Origin: Xanthomonas sontii
GTDB lineage: Bacteria; Pseudomonadota; Gammaproteobacteria; Xanthomonadales; Xanthomonadaceae
NCBI RefSeq assembly: GCF_040529055.1
Contig: NZ_CP132342.1
Location: forward strand, 806,001-870,000
Direction of reading: 5' to 3'
DNA: 64,000 nt
Part shown: positions 40,904-49,645 of the stretch, one piece after another
Numbering within the stretch: position 1 is the first letter of the stretch
Layout: the number at the start of each line of letters is the position of its first letter
Made by a program: the position numbers and the translations under genes
Notes under the pieces: model-generated
What the model saw: the letters and a program-made list of their open reading frames with translations, nothing else
The model's database searches: none
What the model was told of the DNA's origin: nothing

Positions 40904-42559
40904 TCACAACGTCCCCCGCTGCACGAACGGCACCTGCGCATAGAGCCGGCGCTCGCCGCCGCGCGGGTCGTGCGCCAGGCGGCTGTCGGTGTCGAACAGC
41001 AGGGTTTCGCGCTGGGCCAGCGAATACGGTGCCCAGCGCGGCAGGCCGGCGTGGTTGGGATCGCCGTGGCGGGCGAAGGCCAGCAGCGCCGCGCTCATCG
41101 CATCGGCCATGCGTTGCGCGTCGGCGCCATCGCCGGTGCGCGATCCGGGCTGGCGGATGTTGTCGAACACCAGCGGGATGTCCAGGGTGTGGAAGGCGCC
41201 GAACTTGCCGCCGTCCAGTGGCGAACCCCAGTCCAGTTGGTAGACCCAGGTCGGCGCGCCCTGCCGCGCGCGCGCCTCGGCTTCCTCGACCGCGCCGCGC
41301 CAGGAGCGGCCGGCGGTGGTGGCGGCGAAGAACACCTCGCTCGGTGTGTAGTGCGGATACAGCCGTCGGTACTCGGCGATCACCACCTGCGGCGACAGGT
41401 CCACGTATTGCTCCTGCGCCAGCTTGGCCGGCAGCGCGTCCCAGGTCAGCGCGAAGTTGGCCGGATCGTGGCCGAGGAAGGCGCGGGTCTCGTCGTGGGT
41501 GTTGCCGATCACCATCGGGATGCGCGCCGACTGCGGCGGCGCGTCCGGCCAGAACGGATGCCGGTGCAGCACTTGCGCATCCAGCACCGGGCCCAGGTAC
41601 AGCGCGGTGTCCTCCGCGCGCGATGGATCGCGGATGCGCGTGGCCTCGAGCACGCGCTGCAGCGGCAGCGTGCGCAGCGCGTCCAGTTGCGCTGGCTCCA
41701 GCTGCAGGGCCTGCAGCAGCAACTGCGCGCGCTGGCCGGCGGCACGTGGCCCGGCGGCGGTGACCTGTTGCCCGCTCATGGTCCAGGCGCGGTGGAACAG
41801 CCCCTGCGCGGCCGGCATCGCCATCAGCGTGGCGATCTTGGCGCCGCCGCCGGACTGGCCGAACACGGTGACGTTGCCGGCATCGCCGCCGAACTCGGCC
41901 GCGTGCGCGCGCACCCACTGCAGCGCCTGCACCAGGTCGAGCTGGCCGACGTTGCCGGAGGCGGCATAGGCGTCGCCCCCGAACGGCGCCAGGTACAGAT
42001 AGCCGAACGCATTGAGGCGGTGATTGACGCTGACCACCACCACGTCGCCGCGCTGGCACAGGCGCACGCCGTCGTACAGCGGGTCGCTGCCGGAGCCGTT
42101 GTTGTAGGCGCCGCCGTGGATGTAGAACAGGATCGGACGCTTCGCACCGTCGCGCAGGCCCGGGGTCCAGACGTTGAGGAACAGGCAGTCCTCGCTGACT
42201 GGCTCGGACCCGCGCTGCGGCGCCGACGCACCATAGGCGCTGCAGTCGCGCACACCATGCCAGGGCCGTTCCTGCAGCGCCGGCTGAAAGCGCCGCGGCG
42301 CGGTGTCGGCGCCGTAGGGAATGCCCTTGAACACGCACACGCCCTGCTCGCGCACGCCACGGATGCGGCCGCTGCGGGTGCGCGCCAGCGGCGCCGCCGG
42401 CGTCGGCGCCGAGGCGGTCGCCAGACCGGGCAGCGCGCCGCTCAAGGCCAGCGCGCCGAGCGCACCGTCGCGCAGGAAGCGGCGGCGGCCGTGGTCGTCG
42501 GGGGCGGCTGCGTCGGGCACGGTGAGGAGCGGGGCAGGCAAGCGAGGGCGGGCGGTCAT
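40904..42559 (-). CDS. exported carboxylesterase type B
   Basis: A 551-residue alpha/beta hydrolase. The N-terminus has a twin-arginine type signal (RRRFLRDGALGALALSGALP). Family motifs are in order: SEDCLFLNVWTP (EDCL), the oxyanion stretch IHGGAYNNGSG, the nucleophile elbow VTVFGQSGGGAKIA (Ser in GQSGG) and late FHTLDIPLVF (His candidate). It hydrolyses carboxyl esters; the substrate is unknown, but acetylated or methylated plant polysaccharide would fit the neighbourhood. It is followed (146 bases upstream on the chromosome, same strand) by a second hydrolase; the two may be co-transcribed. Confidence 0.88.
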   Translation of the reverse strand: MTARPRLPAPLLTVPDAAAPDDHGRRRFLRDGALGALALSGALPGLATASAPTPAAPLARTRSGRIRGVREQGVCVFKGIPYGADTAPRRFQPALQERPWHGVRDCSAYGASAPQRGSEPVSEDCLFLNVWTPGLRDGAKRPILFYIHGGAYNNGSGSDPLYDGVRLCQRGDVVVVSVNHRLNAFGYLYLAPFGGDAYAASGNVGQLDLVQALQWVRAHAAEFGGDAGNVTVFGQSGGGAKIATLMAMPAAQGLFHRAWTMSGQQVTAAGPRAAGQRAQLLLQALQLEPAQLDALRTLPLQRVLEATRIRDPSRAEDTALYLGPVLDAQVLHRHPFWPDAPPQSARIPMVIGNTHDETRAFLGHDPANFALTWDALPAKLAQEQYVDLSPQVVIAEYRRLYPHYTPSEVFFAATTAGRSWRGAVEEAEARARQGAPTWVYQLDWGSPLDGGKFGAFHTLDIPLVFDNIRQPGSRTGDGADAQRMADAMSAALLAFARHGDPNHAGLPRWAPYSLAQRETLLFDTDSRLAHDPRGGERRLYAQVPFVQRGTL

Positions 42560-42705
42560 GCGTGGACGGTGTCCTGGCTAGGCGATCGGGGACGCGAGAG
42601 GTGTGGCGGCGTGGCCGCGTTTGCGACGGCCGGCGGTCCGGCCGCGTGCGTGGGACGGGCGAGGCGGGCGCCGCCGCGTGGTGGAGAGACCGTTCATGGG
42701 CAGGC

Positions 42706-43812
42706 TCACGGCGTGCCCGCCGGTGGCGGGATCGGCGCGCGGGCGCGGGGATCGTCCTGCACGCTGCGCATCCAGCCCAGCGCCAGCTGCGGCCATGCCG
42801 CCAGCGGCAGGCCAGCGATGCCGCGGGTGCCGAAGCCATGTCCGCCATGGGCGAACAGGTGCAGCTCGGCCGGCACCCCGGCCTGGCGCAGCGCCTGGTA
42901 GAACAGCAGGCTGTTCTCTTCCGGCACTACCGGATCGTCCTGCGCGTGCACCAGGAAGGTCGGCGGCATGCCGGCATGCACCCGGTTCTGCAGCGAGTAG
43001 GCGGCCATGGTCGCCGCGTCCGGATGGCGGCCCAGCAGCCGCAGCCGTGAGCCGGTGTGCGCCGCGGTGCCGCTGCCCATGTCGATGACCGGGTACAGCA
43101 GCAATAGGAAATCCGGCCGCGCGCTGACCCGGTCGATCGCGTCGCGCGCCGGATACACCACGTCGTCGTAGCGGGTGCCGAGGCTGGCGGCGACGTGGCC
43201 GCCGGCGGAGAAGCCGATCGCGCCGATGCGCTGCGGATCCACGCCGTAATCGGCGGCACGCGCGCGGATCAGGCGCAGCGCGCGCTGCGCATCGGCCAGC
43301 GGCTGGTCGCGCGACGTGGCGCCGTCGACGGCCGCATCAGGCAACCGATACCGCAGCACGAACAGGGTGATGCCGGCTTGTTCGGCGAAGATCGGCACCA
43401 AGGCCGTGCCTTCCTTGTCCAGCACCACGCGCGCATAGCCGCCGCCGGGCGCGACCAGCAGCGCGCTGCCGTTCGGCGTCTTCGGCCGGTACACCACCAG
43501 ATACGGCTGATAGCGGCCGCTGAGCGCGCGATCGGGCAGGGCCGGGTCGTCGCTGCGCTCGACCAGGCGCGCGTGCTCGGAGCCGGCCGTCGACCCCGGC
43601 GCCGGACCGGGCCATAGCGGCAGCCGAGCCGCCGCCTCGGCGGCGCTCTCGCTGGCCGGCCGCTCGGCCGCTGCCGCCGGGCCGAGGGCGCCCAGCGATA
43701 GGCACAGCGCCGCCAGCAGGGCGATGCCGGAGCGGGGGCTGTGCCTGCCGCAGGATGGGGACAGTGGTTCGGCGGGACGTAGGCGGGTGGCGAGGAGTCG
43801 GGCTGGCATCAT
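42706..43812 (-). CDS. exported alpha/beta hydrolase (acetyl-xylan-esterase-like)
   Basis: A 368-residue protein on the minus strand. Signal peptide SGIALLAALCLSLGALGPAAA. Then LPLWPGPAPGSTAG, ALLVAPGGGYARVVLDKEG (oxyanion GGGY), DYGVDPQRIGAIGFSAGGHV (nucleophile GFSAGG), PTFLVHAQDDPVVPEENSLL (acid Asp) and HLFAHGGHGFGTRG (His). This is the BD-FAE/AXE-type esterase fold common in xylan and pectin loci. The start at the first of two adjacent ATGs (43812) is chosen for the signal peptide; the longer frame runs into tandem repeats and is rejected. It probably deacetylates oligosaccharides in the periplasm. Confidence 0.85.
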   Translation of the reverse strand: MMPARLLATRLRPAEPLSPSCGRHSPRSGIALLAALCLSLGALGPAAAAERPASESAAEAAARLPLWPGPAPGSTAGSEHARLVERSDDPALPDRALSGRYQPYLVVYRPKTPNGSALLVAPGGGYARVVLDKEGTALVPIFAEQAGITLFVLRYRLPDAAVDGATSRDQPLADAQRALRLIRARAADYGVDPQRIGAIGFSAGGHVAASLGTRYDDVVYPARDAIDRVSARPDFLLLLYPVIDMGSGTAAHTGSRLRLLGRHPDAATMAAYSLQNRVHAGMPPTFLVHAQDDPVVPEENSLLFYQALRQAGVPAELHLFAHGGHGFGTRGIAGLPLAAWPQLALGWMRSVQDDPRARAPIPPPAGTP

Positions 43813-43911
43813 CGAGATCTCGTCGTGGATGGAAGAAACCTGCGGCGCGTGGCCGAGGGCACGATGGCCCCAGTGTGCGCGCCGCCTGCGCCACCGCATG
43901 GCGCTGTATCG

Positions 43912-44010
43912 CTGTTGCTGTTGCTGTTGCTGTTGCCTTTGCCTTTGCCTTTCCCGATTCCCGATTCCCGATTCCCGATTCCCGATTCCCGATTCCCGAT
44001 TCCCGATTCC
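43912..44010 (+). repeat. compound tandem repeat: TGTTGC, CTTTGC and CCCGATT units
   Basis: About four hexamers of the TGTTGC type, about three of the CTTTGC type, then eight exact heptamers CCCGATT from 43953 to 44008. It occupies the divergent promoter region between the hydrolase (start 43812) and the hydratase (start 44124), 28 bases before the operator at 44038. A degraded version (ATCCCGAATCCCGACTCCCC) precedes the operator at 50114. Confidence 0.9.
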
Positions 44011-44037
44011 GGGCCTTTTGCCGCACCGCACATTGCC

Positions 44038-44056
44038 AATGACACCGGTTTACCAT
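44038..44056 (+). promoter_or_regulatory. LacI-type operator, site 3 (hydratase/TRAP operon)
   Basis: AATGACACCGGTTTACCAT, identical over 18 bases to the site before kduI. It lies 68 bases before the hydratase start. Proposed target of the LacI protein at 47989. Confidence 0.75.
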
Positions 44057-44123
44057 ATACAACGGCGCAACGCGCTGTCGATGCGCGGCGCAGCAATTCC
44101 GATCCCCCACATTCCTTGCGGAG

Positions 44124-44948
44124 ATGCCCTTGAGCCTTCCTTCCGGCCCGTCGCAGACGCCACCGCCCGCGTTGGCCGACATCGCGGCCCGCTTCGTCCA
44201 GGCCCGTCGCCAGGGCCGCTCGTTGCCCGATTTCCCCGGTGTCATCCCCGACGATCTGGAGACCGCCTACCGCGTGCAGGACCTGGCGATCGCGCAATGG
44301 CCGGACCGCGTGGTCGGCTGGAAGGTCGGCTACATCGCACCCGAGCGTCGCGACCACTCCGGGGACGAGCGCCTGCTGGGCCCGATCTTCGCGGCTGCGC
44401 TGTGGAATGCTACCGGTGGAACAACGGACATCCCGGTGTTCGACGGCGGCTTCGGCGCGGTCGAGGCCGAGTACGTACTGCGCCTGGACGCGGACGTGCC
44501 GGCCGACCAGTTGCACTGGACTCCACAGCAGGCCGCGCAGGTGCCGGCGACGCTGTTCGTCGGCGTCGAGGTGGCGAGCAGCCCGCTGGCCACGATCAAC
44601 CAGCTGGGGCCGCGCGTGGTGATCTCCGATTTCGGCAACAACAACGGCCTGCTGCTGGGGCCGCAGGTGCCGGACTGGACCGCGCTGGACGAGACCGCGC
44701 TGCGCGCCGAGACCTGGATCGAGGGCCAGTGCGTGGGCACCGGCGGCGCCACGCTGTTGCCGGGCGGGCTGCGTGCGGCGTTCGCGTTCGCGCTGGCGCG
44801 CTCGGCCAGGCGTGGCCGGCCGCTGCGCCGCGGCGAGCTGATCGCCACCGGCAACGCCACCGGTATCCACGACATCGCCATCGGCCAGCAGGCGACGATC
44901 CGCTTCGACGGCTACGGCGAACTTCACTGCAAGGCAGTCGCGGCCTAG
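44124..44948 (+). CDS. 2-keto-4-pentenoate hydratase-like enzyme (FAH fold)
   Basis: A 274-residue enzyme. Motifs: VGWKVGYIAPERRDHSGDER (active-site loop), GGFGAVEAEYVLRLDADVP (metal-binding E-x-E), LFVGVEVASSPLATINQLGP, GLLLGPQVPDW and RRGELIATGNATGIHDIAIG near the end. These fit the MhpD/hydratase branch of the fumarylacetoacetase superfamily, which handles 2-keto acids. First gene behind operator site 3 and 35 bases before the TRAP transporter genes, so it probably acts on the transported sugar acid or a 2-keto-3-deoxy derivative. The precise reaction cannot be told from sequence. GCGGAG ribosome site before the ATG. Confidence 0.8.
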   Translation: MPLSLPSGPSQTPPPALADIAARFVQARRQGRSLPDFPGVIPDDLETAYRVQDLAIAQWPDRVVGWKVGYIAPERRDHSGDERLLGPIFAAALWNATGGTTDIPVFDGGFGAVEAEYVLRLDADVPADQLHWTPQQAAQVPATLFVGVEVASSPLATINQLGPRVVISDFGNNNGLLLGPQVPDWTALDETALRAETWIEGQCVGTGGATLLPGGLRAAFAFALARSARRGRPLRRGELIATGNATGIHDIAIGQQATIRFDGYGELHCKAVAA

Positions 44949-44983
44949 GCTGGCGACGGCAATGACGCGCGGGAGGGCGCAGC

Positions 44984-45985
44984 ATGATCACTCGTAGACG
45001 ATTCCTGGGCGCGGGCCTGACCGCGGCGGCCGCGGCCGGCGTGCCGCTGGGTGCGCTGGCGCAGGCCGGCGGTAGCGGTACGCGCCTGCTCACCGCCACC
45101 GACGTGCACGTGGCCGACTACCCCACCGTGGAGGCGGTGCGCTGGTTCGGGCAGATCCTGGAGCAGAAGACCGGCGGACGCCTGCGCCTGCGCGAGTATC
45201 ACTCCGGCCAGCTCGGTCGCGAGGCGGAGGCGATCGACATGGCGCGCTTCGGCGCCATCGACATCACCCGCGTGTATTCCGGCGCGCTGAACAACGCCTT
45301 CCCGCTGACCCAGGCGCTGTGCCTGCCGTACGTGTTCGACTCGGTGGCGCACCTGCGCCGCGCGATCGACGGCCACGTCGGCGACAGCATCCTGCGCAGC
45401 TTCGAACAGCGCGACCTGGTCGGGCTGGCGATCTACGACTCCGGCGCGCGCTGCTTCTACAACACCAAGCATCCGCTGCGGCAGCCCAAGGACCTGCACG
45501 GGCTCAAGCTGCGCGTGGCGAACTCGGACATCTTCCTCAAGCTGATGCGCATGCTCGGCGCCAACCCCACGCCGATGTCGCTGGGCGAGACCTTCTCGGC
45601 GATGGAAACGCACATGATCGACGGCGCCGAGAACAACATGCGCAGCTTCCAGTCCAGCCGCCACTTCGAGGCCGCCCACTACTGGTCGCAGAGCGATCAC
45701 TCGTACGCGCCGGACGTGCTGGTGATGTCCCGGCGCAGCTTCGAGACGCTGACGCCGGACCAGCGCGCGCTGGTGCTGGAGACGGCGCGGCAGTCGGTGA
45801 CGGTGATGCGCCGGCTGTGGGATGCCTCCGAGGCGCAGGCGCGGCAGCAGGTGATCGACTACGGCGTGGCCATCAACGAGGTGGACATGCCGGCCTTCCG
45901 CAAGGCCGCCGCGCCGCTGCTGGCCGAGTACCGGCAGCAGCCGGAGATCGAAGCCCTCTACCGCCGCATTCGCGATTTCGCCTGA
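44984..45985 (+). CDS. TRAP transporter substrate-binding protein (DctP type)
   Basis: A 333-residue periplasmic binding protein. The N-terminus is a twin-arginine signal (TRRRFLGAGLTAAAAAGVPL). The family core includes RLLTATDVHVADYPTVEAVR, RLRLREYHSGQLGREAEAID, GLAIYDSGARCFYNTKHPLR and the signature DLHGLKLRVANSDIF with the arginine that holds the substrate carboxylate (KLR). C-terminal helices end the domain. With the two membrane subunits that follow directly it forms a sodium-dependent uptake system for an organic or sugar acid. The uronate-linked operator and neighbours suggest uronate or a keto-deoxy acid. Confidence 0.9.
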   Translation: MITRRRFLGAGLTAAAAAGVPLGALAQAGGSGTRLLTATDVHVADYPTVEAVRWFGQILEQKTGGRLRLREYHSGQLGREAEAIDMARFGAIDITRVYSGALNNAFPLTQALCLPYVFDSVAHLRRAIDGHVGDSILRSFEQRDLVGLAIYDSGARCFYNTKHPLRQPKDLHGLKLRVANSDIFLKLMRMLGANPTPMSLGETFSAMETHMIDGAENNMRSFQSSRHFEAAHYWSQSDHSYAPDVLVMSRRSFETLTPDQRALVLETARQSVTVMRRLWDASEAQARQQVIDYGVAINEVDMPAFRKAAAPLLAEYRQQPEIEALYRRIRDFA

Positions 45986-45989
45986 GCCC

Positions 45990-46514
45990 ATGCCGATGAC
46001 CGACCACGCCCCCGCCCTCCCGGTGCCGCCGCTGCAGCGGCTGCTGGACCGGATCGCCAACCTCGCCATCGGCACCGCCGCCGCCGCCCTGCTCGGGCTG
46101 GTGGTGGTGCAGGGCTGGCAGGTGTTCACCCGCTACGTGCTCAATGACTCGCCGAGCTGGACCGAGCCGGTGACGCTGCTGCTGCTGAGCACGGCGATGA
46201 GCCTGGGTGCCGCCGCCGGCGTGCACACACGCCGCCACTTCGGCTTCTTCCTGCTGGCCGAGACGCTGCACGCCAGCCTGCGCCGCGTCATCGACCTGGT
46301 GCGCCCGCTGCTGGTGGCCGCCATCGGTGCGGTGATCGCGTGGTGGGGCGCGGTGCTGCTGCTGGACGGGCTGGACATCAAGATGGCCGGCGCGCAGATG
46401 CCGCAGAGCATCAACTACCTGCCGCTGTCGATCGGCGGCGCGCTGATGAGCGTGTTCGCGCTGTACCAGGCCTGGCGGGTGCTGCGCCCGGGCACCACCA
46501 TGGGGAGGAACTGA
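45990..46514 (+). CDS. TRAP transporter small membrane subunit (DctQ type)
   Basis: A 174-residue inner-membrane protein with four hydrophobic segments (IANLAIGTAAAALLGLVVVQ, TLLLLSTAMSLGAAAGVHT, LVRPLLVAAIGAVIAWWGAV, YLPLSIGGALMSVFALYQAW). The loop WQVFTRYVLNDSPSWTEPV and the HTRRHFGF-type stretch are characteristic of DctQ. It starts 4 bases after the binding-protein stop and ends 2 bases before the large subunit start. Needed to assemble the transporter. Confidence 0.9.
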   Translation: MPMTDHAPALPVPPLQRLLDRIANLAIGTAAAALLGLVVVQGWQVFTRYVLNDSPSWTEPVTLLLLSTAMSLGAAAGVHTRRHFGFFLLAETLHASLRRVIDLVRPLLVAAIGAVIAWWGAVLLLDGLDIKMAGAQMPQSINYLPLSIGGALMSVFALYQAWRVLRPGTTMGRN

Positions 46515-46516
46515 GC

Positions 46517-47800
46517 ATGGCCATCGCCATCCTGTTGGGATTGTTCGTGGTGCTGCTGCTGATCGGCGTGCCGGTGGCATACGCGCTGGGCACGGCCGCG
46601 CTGGCCACGCTGCTGTATCTGGACCTGCCGGCGGTGGTGCTGGTGCAGCAGATCTCCGCCGGCAGCGGCTCGGCGTCGCTGATCGCGATCCCGCTGTTCA
46701 TCTTCGCCGGCGAACTGATGCTGCGCGGCGGCATCTCCGACCGCCTGATCGCGCTGGCGTCCTCGCTGGTCGGGCGCATGCGTGGCGGCCTGGGCCAGGT
46801 CAGCGTGCTGTCCTCGCTGTTCTTCGGCGGCGTGTCCGGCTCGGCCATCGCCGACGTCTCGGCGGTCGGCGGCACCATGATTCCGCAGATGATCAACCGC
46901 GGCTACGACCGCGACTATGCGGTCAACGTCAGCATGACCGCGGCGCTGGTGGCGCTGCTGGTGCCGCCCTCGCACAACCTGATCCTGTTCTCGGCCGCGG
47001 CCGGTGGCGGCCTGTCGATCGCCGACCTGTTCGCCGCCGGCATCGTCCCGGCGCTGTTGATGACCGCGGCGATGATGCTCACCGGCTACGCGGTGGCGCG
47101 CTCGCGCGGCTACGGCACCGAGGCGTTCCCGGGCTGGCGCGCGGTGGCGCTGCGTCTGGTCGGCGCGCTGCCGGGCCTGGGCCTGGTCGCGCTGATCTTC
47201 GTCGGCATCCGCGCCGGCATCTTCACCGCGGTGGAGAGCGCGGCGATCGCGGTGGTGTACGCGCTGCTGGTCACCGCGTTGCTGTACCGGCAGCTGCGCT
47301 GGGCGGAGTTCTTCGGTGCGGTGACGCATGCCGCGCGCACCACCGGGGTGATCCTGTTCGTGATCGCCACCGCGGCGGTGTTCGGCTGGCTGCTGGCCTA
47401 CCTGCAGGTACCGGCGGCGGCGGTGCACTTCCTGCAGTCCATCGCCCACAGCCAGCACACGGTGCTGCTGATGATCGTGGTGATGCTGCTGCTGCTGGGC
47501 ATGTTCATGGACCTGGCGCCGAAGATCCTGATCTGCACGCCGATCTTCCTGCCCGTAGCCAAGGCCTACGGCATCGACCCGATCCATTTCGGCCTGGTGA
47601 TGGTGCTGGCCGGCGGCATCGGCCTGATCACCCCGCCGGTGGGCTCGGTGCTGTTCATCGGCACCTCGATCGGGCAGATCACCGTGGCCCAGAGCATGCG
47701 CACCATCTGGCCGTTCTGGCTGGCGGCGCTGTGCGTGCTGCTGATCGTGGCGTTCTTCCCGGAGCTGTCGCTGTGGCTGCCGCGCGCGCTGCGCGCCTGA
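46517..47800 (+). CDS. TRAP transporter large membrane subunit (DctM type)
   Basis: A 427-residue inner-membrane permease with about 12 hydrophobic segments. Family motifs: FIFAGELMLRGGISDRLIAL, GGVSGSAIADVSAVGGTMIP, PPSHNLILFSAAAGGGLSIA, and late GMFMDLAPKILICTPIFLPV and GLITPPVGSVLFIGTSIGQI. These line the sodium and substrate path. The ATG at 46517 follows a GGGGAGGAAC ribosome site that overlaps the DctQ stop. It catalyses sodium-coupled substrate import with the DctP and DctQ partners. Confidence 0.92.
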   Translation: MAIAILLGLFVVLLLIGVPVAYALGTAALATLLYLDLPAVVLVQQISAGSGSASLIAIPLFIFAGELMLRGGISDRLIALASSLVGRMRGGLGQVSVLSSLFFGGVSGSAIADVSAVGGTMIPQMINRGYDRDYAVNVSMTAALVALLVPPSHNLILFSAAAGGGLSIADLFAAGIVPALLMTAAMMLTGYAVARSRGYGTEAFPGWRAVALRLVGALPGLGLVALIFVGIRAGIFTAVESAAIAVVYALLVTALLYRQLRWAEFFGAVTHAARTTGVILFVIATAAVFGWLLAYLQVPAAAVHFLQSIAHSQHTVLLMIVVMLLLLGMFMDLAPKILICTPIFLPVAKAYGIDPIHFGLVMVLAGGIGLITPPVGSVLFIGTSIGQITVAQSMRTIWPFWLAALCVLLIVAFFPELSLWLPRALRA

Positions 47801-47941
47801 GCCGGCCCGGCGGCGCCGGCTCGCGCCAGGCGGGTGACCGCGGGCCGTTCGCGCCGATCGCCGCTGCCTGTCTTGGCAGCGCCGCGGCCGGTCACCGGGG
47901 CGGTGCGCCTACACCGCTTCCGTGACCGTGCGCTGGAGCGA

Positions 47942-47960
47942 ACATGACACCCAGTAGAAT
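47942..47960 (+). promoter_or_regulatory. weak operator-like sequence before the LacI gene
   Basis: ACATGACACCCAGTAGAAT shares ATGACACC with the four stronger sites but lacks the central CGG and a good second half. It lies 29 bases before the chosen start. Possible autoregulation; low confidence. Confidence 0.3.
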
Positions 47961-47988
47961 CCCCTTTCTTTCGCCCGGTTTTCCGTCC

Positions 47989-49047
47989 ATGGCGCCGAAC
48001 AAGCCCCGTTCCGTCGATGCTCCCGCTTCCGCCCACGGCAAGGCCGCGACGATCAACGACATCGCGCGCCTGTCCGGGGTGTCGAAGAAGACCGTGTCGC
48101 GGATCATCAACAACTCGCCGCTGGTGCGCAAAGACACCCGCGAGAAGGTCGAGGCGCTGATGCGCGAGGTCGGCTACGCGCCGGACCCGCTGGCGCGCGG
48201 GCTGGCGTTCCGTCGCTCGTTCCTGATCGGCATGGTCTACGACAACCCCACCGCGCAGTACATCGTGGACATGCAGTACGGCGCGCTGGACGCACTGCGC
48301 GGCTCCAGCTTCGAGCTGGTGGTGCATCCTTGCGACAGCCGCAGTCCCGGCTACATCGAGGGCGTGCGCCGCTTCGTGCAGCAGCAGAAGCTGCACGGGG
48401 TGATCCTGGTGCCGCGCGCCTCCGAGGACCAGGCGCTGGCGGACATGCTCGCCGGCATCGGCGTGCGCTACACCCGCATCGCCTCGCTGCCGCTGGACGA
48501 CACCTCGCAGATGGTGGTCACCCACGACCGCGACGGCGCCGCCGAGGCCGCCGACTACCTGCTGTCGCTGGGCCACCGCGACATCGCCCTGATCACCGGC
48601 CCCAGCGCCTACCGCTCCGCGCACGAGCGCACCGCCGGCTTCATCGACGCGCTGACCCGGCGCGGCATCGAACTGCCGCCGGCGCGCATCGTCGAAGCCG
48701 GCTACACCTTCGAATCGGGCGTGGCCGCGGCGGAAAAGCTGCTGCTGGGCAAGCAGCGCCCCAGCGCGATCTTCACCGGCAACGACGAGATGGCCGCCGG
48801 CGTGTACAAGGTCGCGCTGCGCGCCAACATCAACATCCCGCGCCAGCTGTCGATCATCGGCTACGACGACAGCCCGCTGGCTTCGCGGCTGTGGCCCTCG
48901 CTGACCTCGGTGCGCCGGCATACCCGCGACACCGGCCGCACCGCCGCGGCCATGCTGATCCAGCCCGAGGGCACGCCGTCGCTTGCGGTGGCCAGCGTGC
49001 GCCCGCACCTGATCGTGCGCGACTCCTGCCAGCCGCCGGAAGACTGA
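47989..49047 (+). CDS. LacI-family transcriptional regulator of the uronate genes
   Basis: A 352-residue repressor. The helix-turn-helix is ATINDIARLSGVSKKTVSRI, followed by the hinge region EVGYAPDPLARGLAF. The periplasmic-binding-type sensor domain includes LIGMVYDNPTAQYIVDMQYG, VILVPRASEDQALADML, FTGNDEMAAGVYK and ISIIGYDDSPL-like (LSIIGYDDSPLASRLWPSL). I prefer the ATG at 47989; one at 47944 adds 15 unlikely residues. It lies downstream of the TRAP operon on the same strand and is the natural candidate to bind the TGACACCG-type operators at 640, 797, 44038 and 50114. The inducer is probably a 2-keto-3-deoxy sugar acid, by analogy. Confidence 0.9.
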   Translation: MAPNKPRSVDAPASAHGKAATINDIARLSGVSKKTVSRIINNSPLVRKDTREKVEALMREVGYAPDPLARGLAFRRSFLIGMVYDNPTAQYIVDMQYGALDALRGSSFELVVHPCDSRSPGYIEGVRRFVQQQKLHGVILVPRASEDQALADMLAGIGVRYTRIASLPLDDTSQMVVTHDRDGAAEAADYLLSLGHRDIALITGPSAYRSAHERTAGFIDALTRRGIELPPARIVEAGYTFESGVAAAEKLLLGKQRPSAIFTGNDEMAAGVYKVALRANINIPRQLSIIGYDDSPLASRLWPSLTSVRRHTRDTGRTAAAMLIQPEGTPSLAVASVRPHLIVRDSCQPPED

Positions 49048-49645
49048 GCGCGGCAGCGCGGCGAGCTGCCGCAGCGAGCGGTGGCAGACGAAAGCTTGCG
49101 GTCTGCCAGGCGCTCGCGACACGGCGAGATGCGTGATTCGCGCCCCGGCAGTTCGCCTGGCTCCGCCGCATGCGCATCCGCCGCTGCGGGATGCGGCGTC
49201 AGCGACCTGCAATGCGGGTGTCAGGCGCTTTGTGGGGAGTTGACGGTCGTGCAGACGCGACAAGCGAAGCCGAAAGCCGACTGACAGCCTCCGTCGTCGG
49301 GACTGAAGTCCCTCCCACAGGGAGGCCCGGCGCATTCCTGTGGGAGCGGCTTCAGCCGCGACGCGCACGAACCGAACTGCCGCGGCGAACGATTTCCAGG
49401 AGGCCGGGAGCCGTTCCCAGGCAGCAGTGAAGCACCCGCTGACCGCGGGGCGTGTGCGTTTCAACGCCATCCATGCGTCGCACCCACATGTCGGCCGGGG
49501 CACGTGTCCCCCACCGCCTCCCGACTCGCCGCAAACGGTCTACACTGCCGCCGACCGTGCGGACACCGCTCCGCCCATCGAAGGCCCGCTCCGTTCCGGC
49601 ACCGCCCGGGCGGACCGCGCGGCCTTCCTGCGAGGAGCCTTCGCC
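49048..49645 (+). other. intergenic region with REP element
   Basis: No gene. Near 49296-49366 lies a composite palindrome; the rest shows GC-rich sequence without coding pattern. The promoter of the glyoxalase-type gene is presumably close to 49600. Confidence 0.5.
49296..49366 (+). repeat. REP-like composite palindrome
   Basis: GTCGGGACTGAAGTCCCTCC then CACAGGGAGG, and further TGTGGGAGCGGCTTCAGCCG and CGACGCGC. Two variants of the Xanthomonadaceae palindrome in series. Confidence 0.8.

Noticed and set aside
43912..44010. Tandem repeats as a CRISPR array
   Set aside because: Units are 6-7 bases with no spacers and no cas genes; they are simple-sequence repeats.
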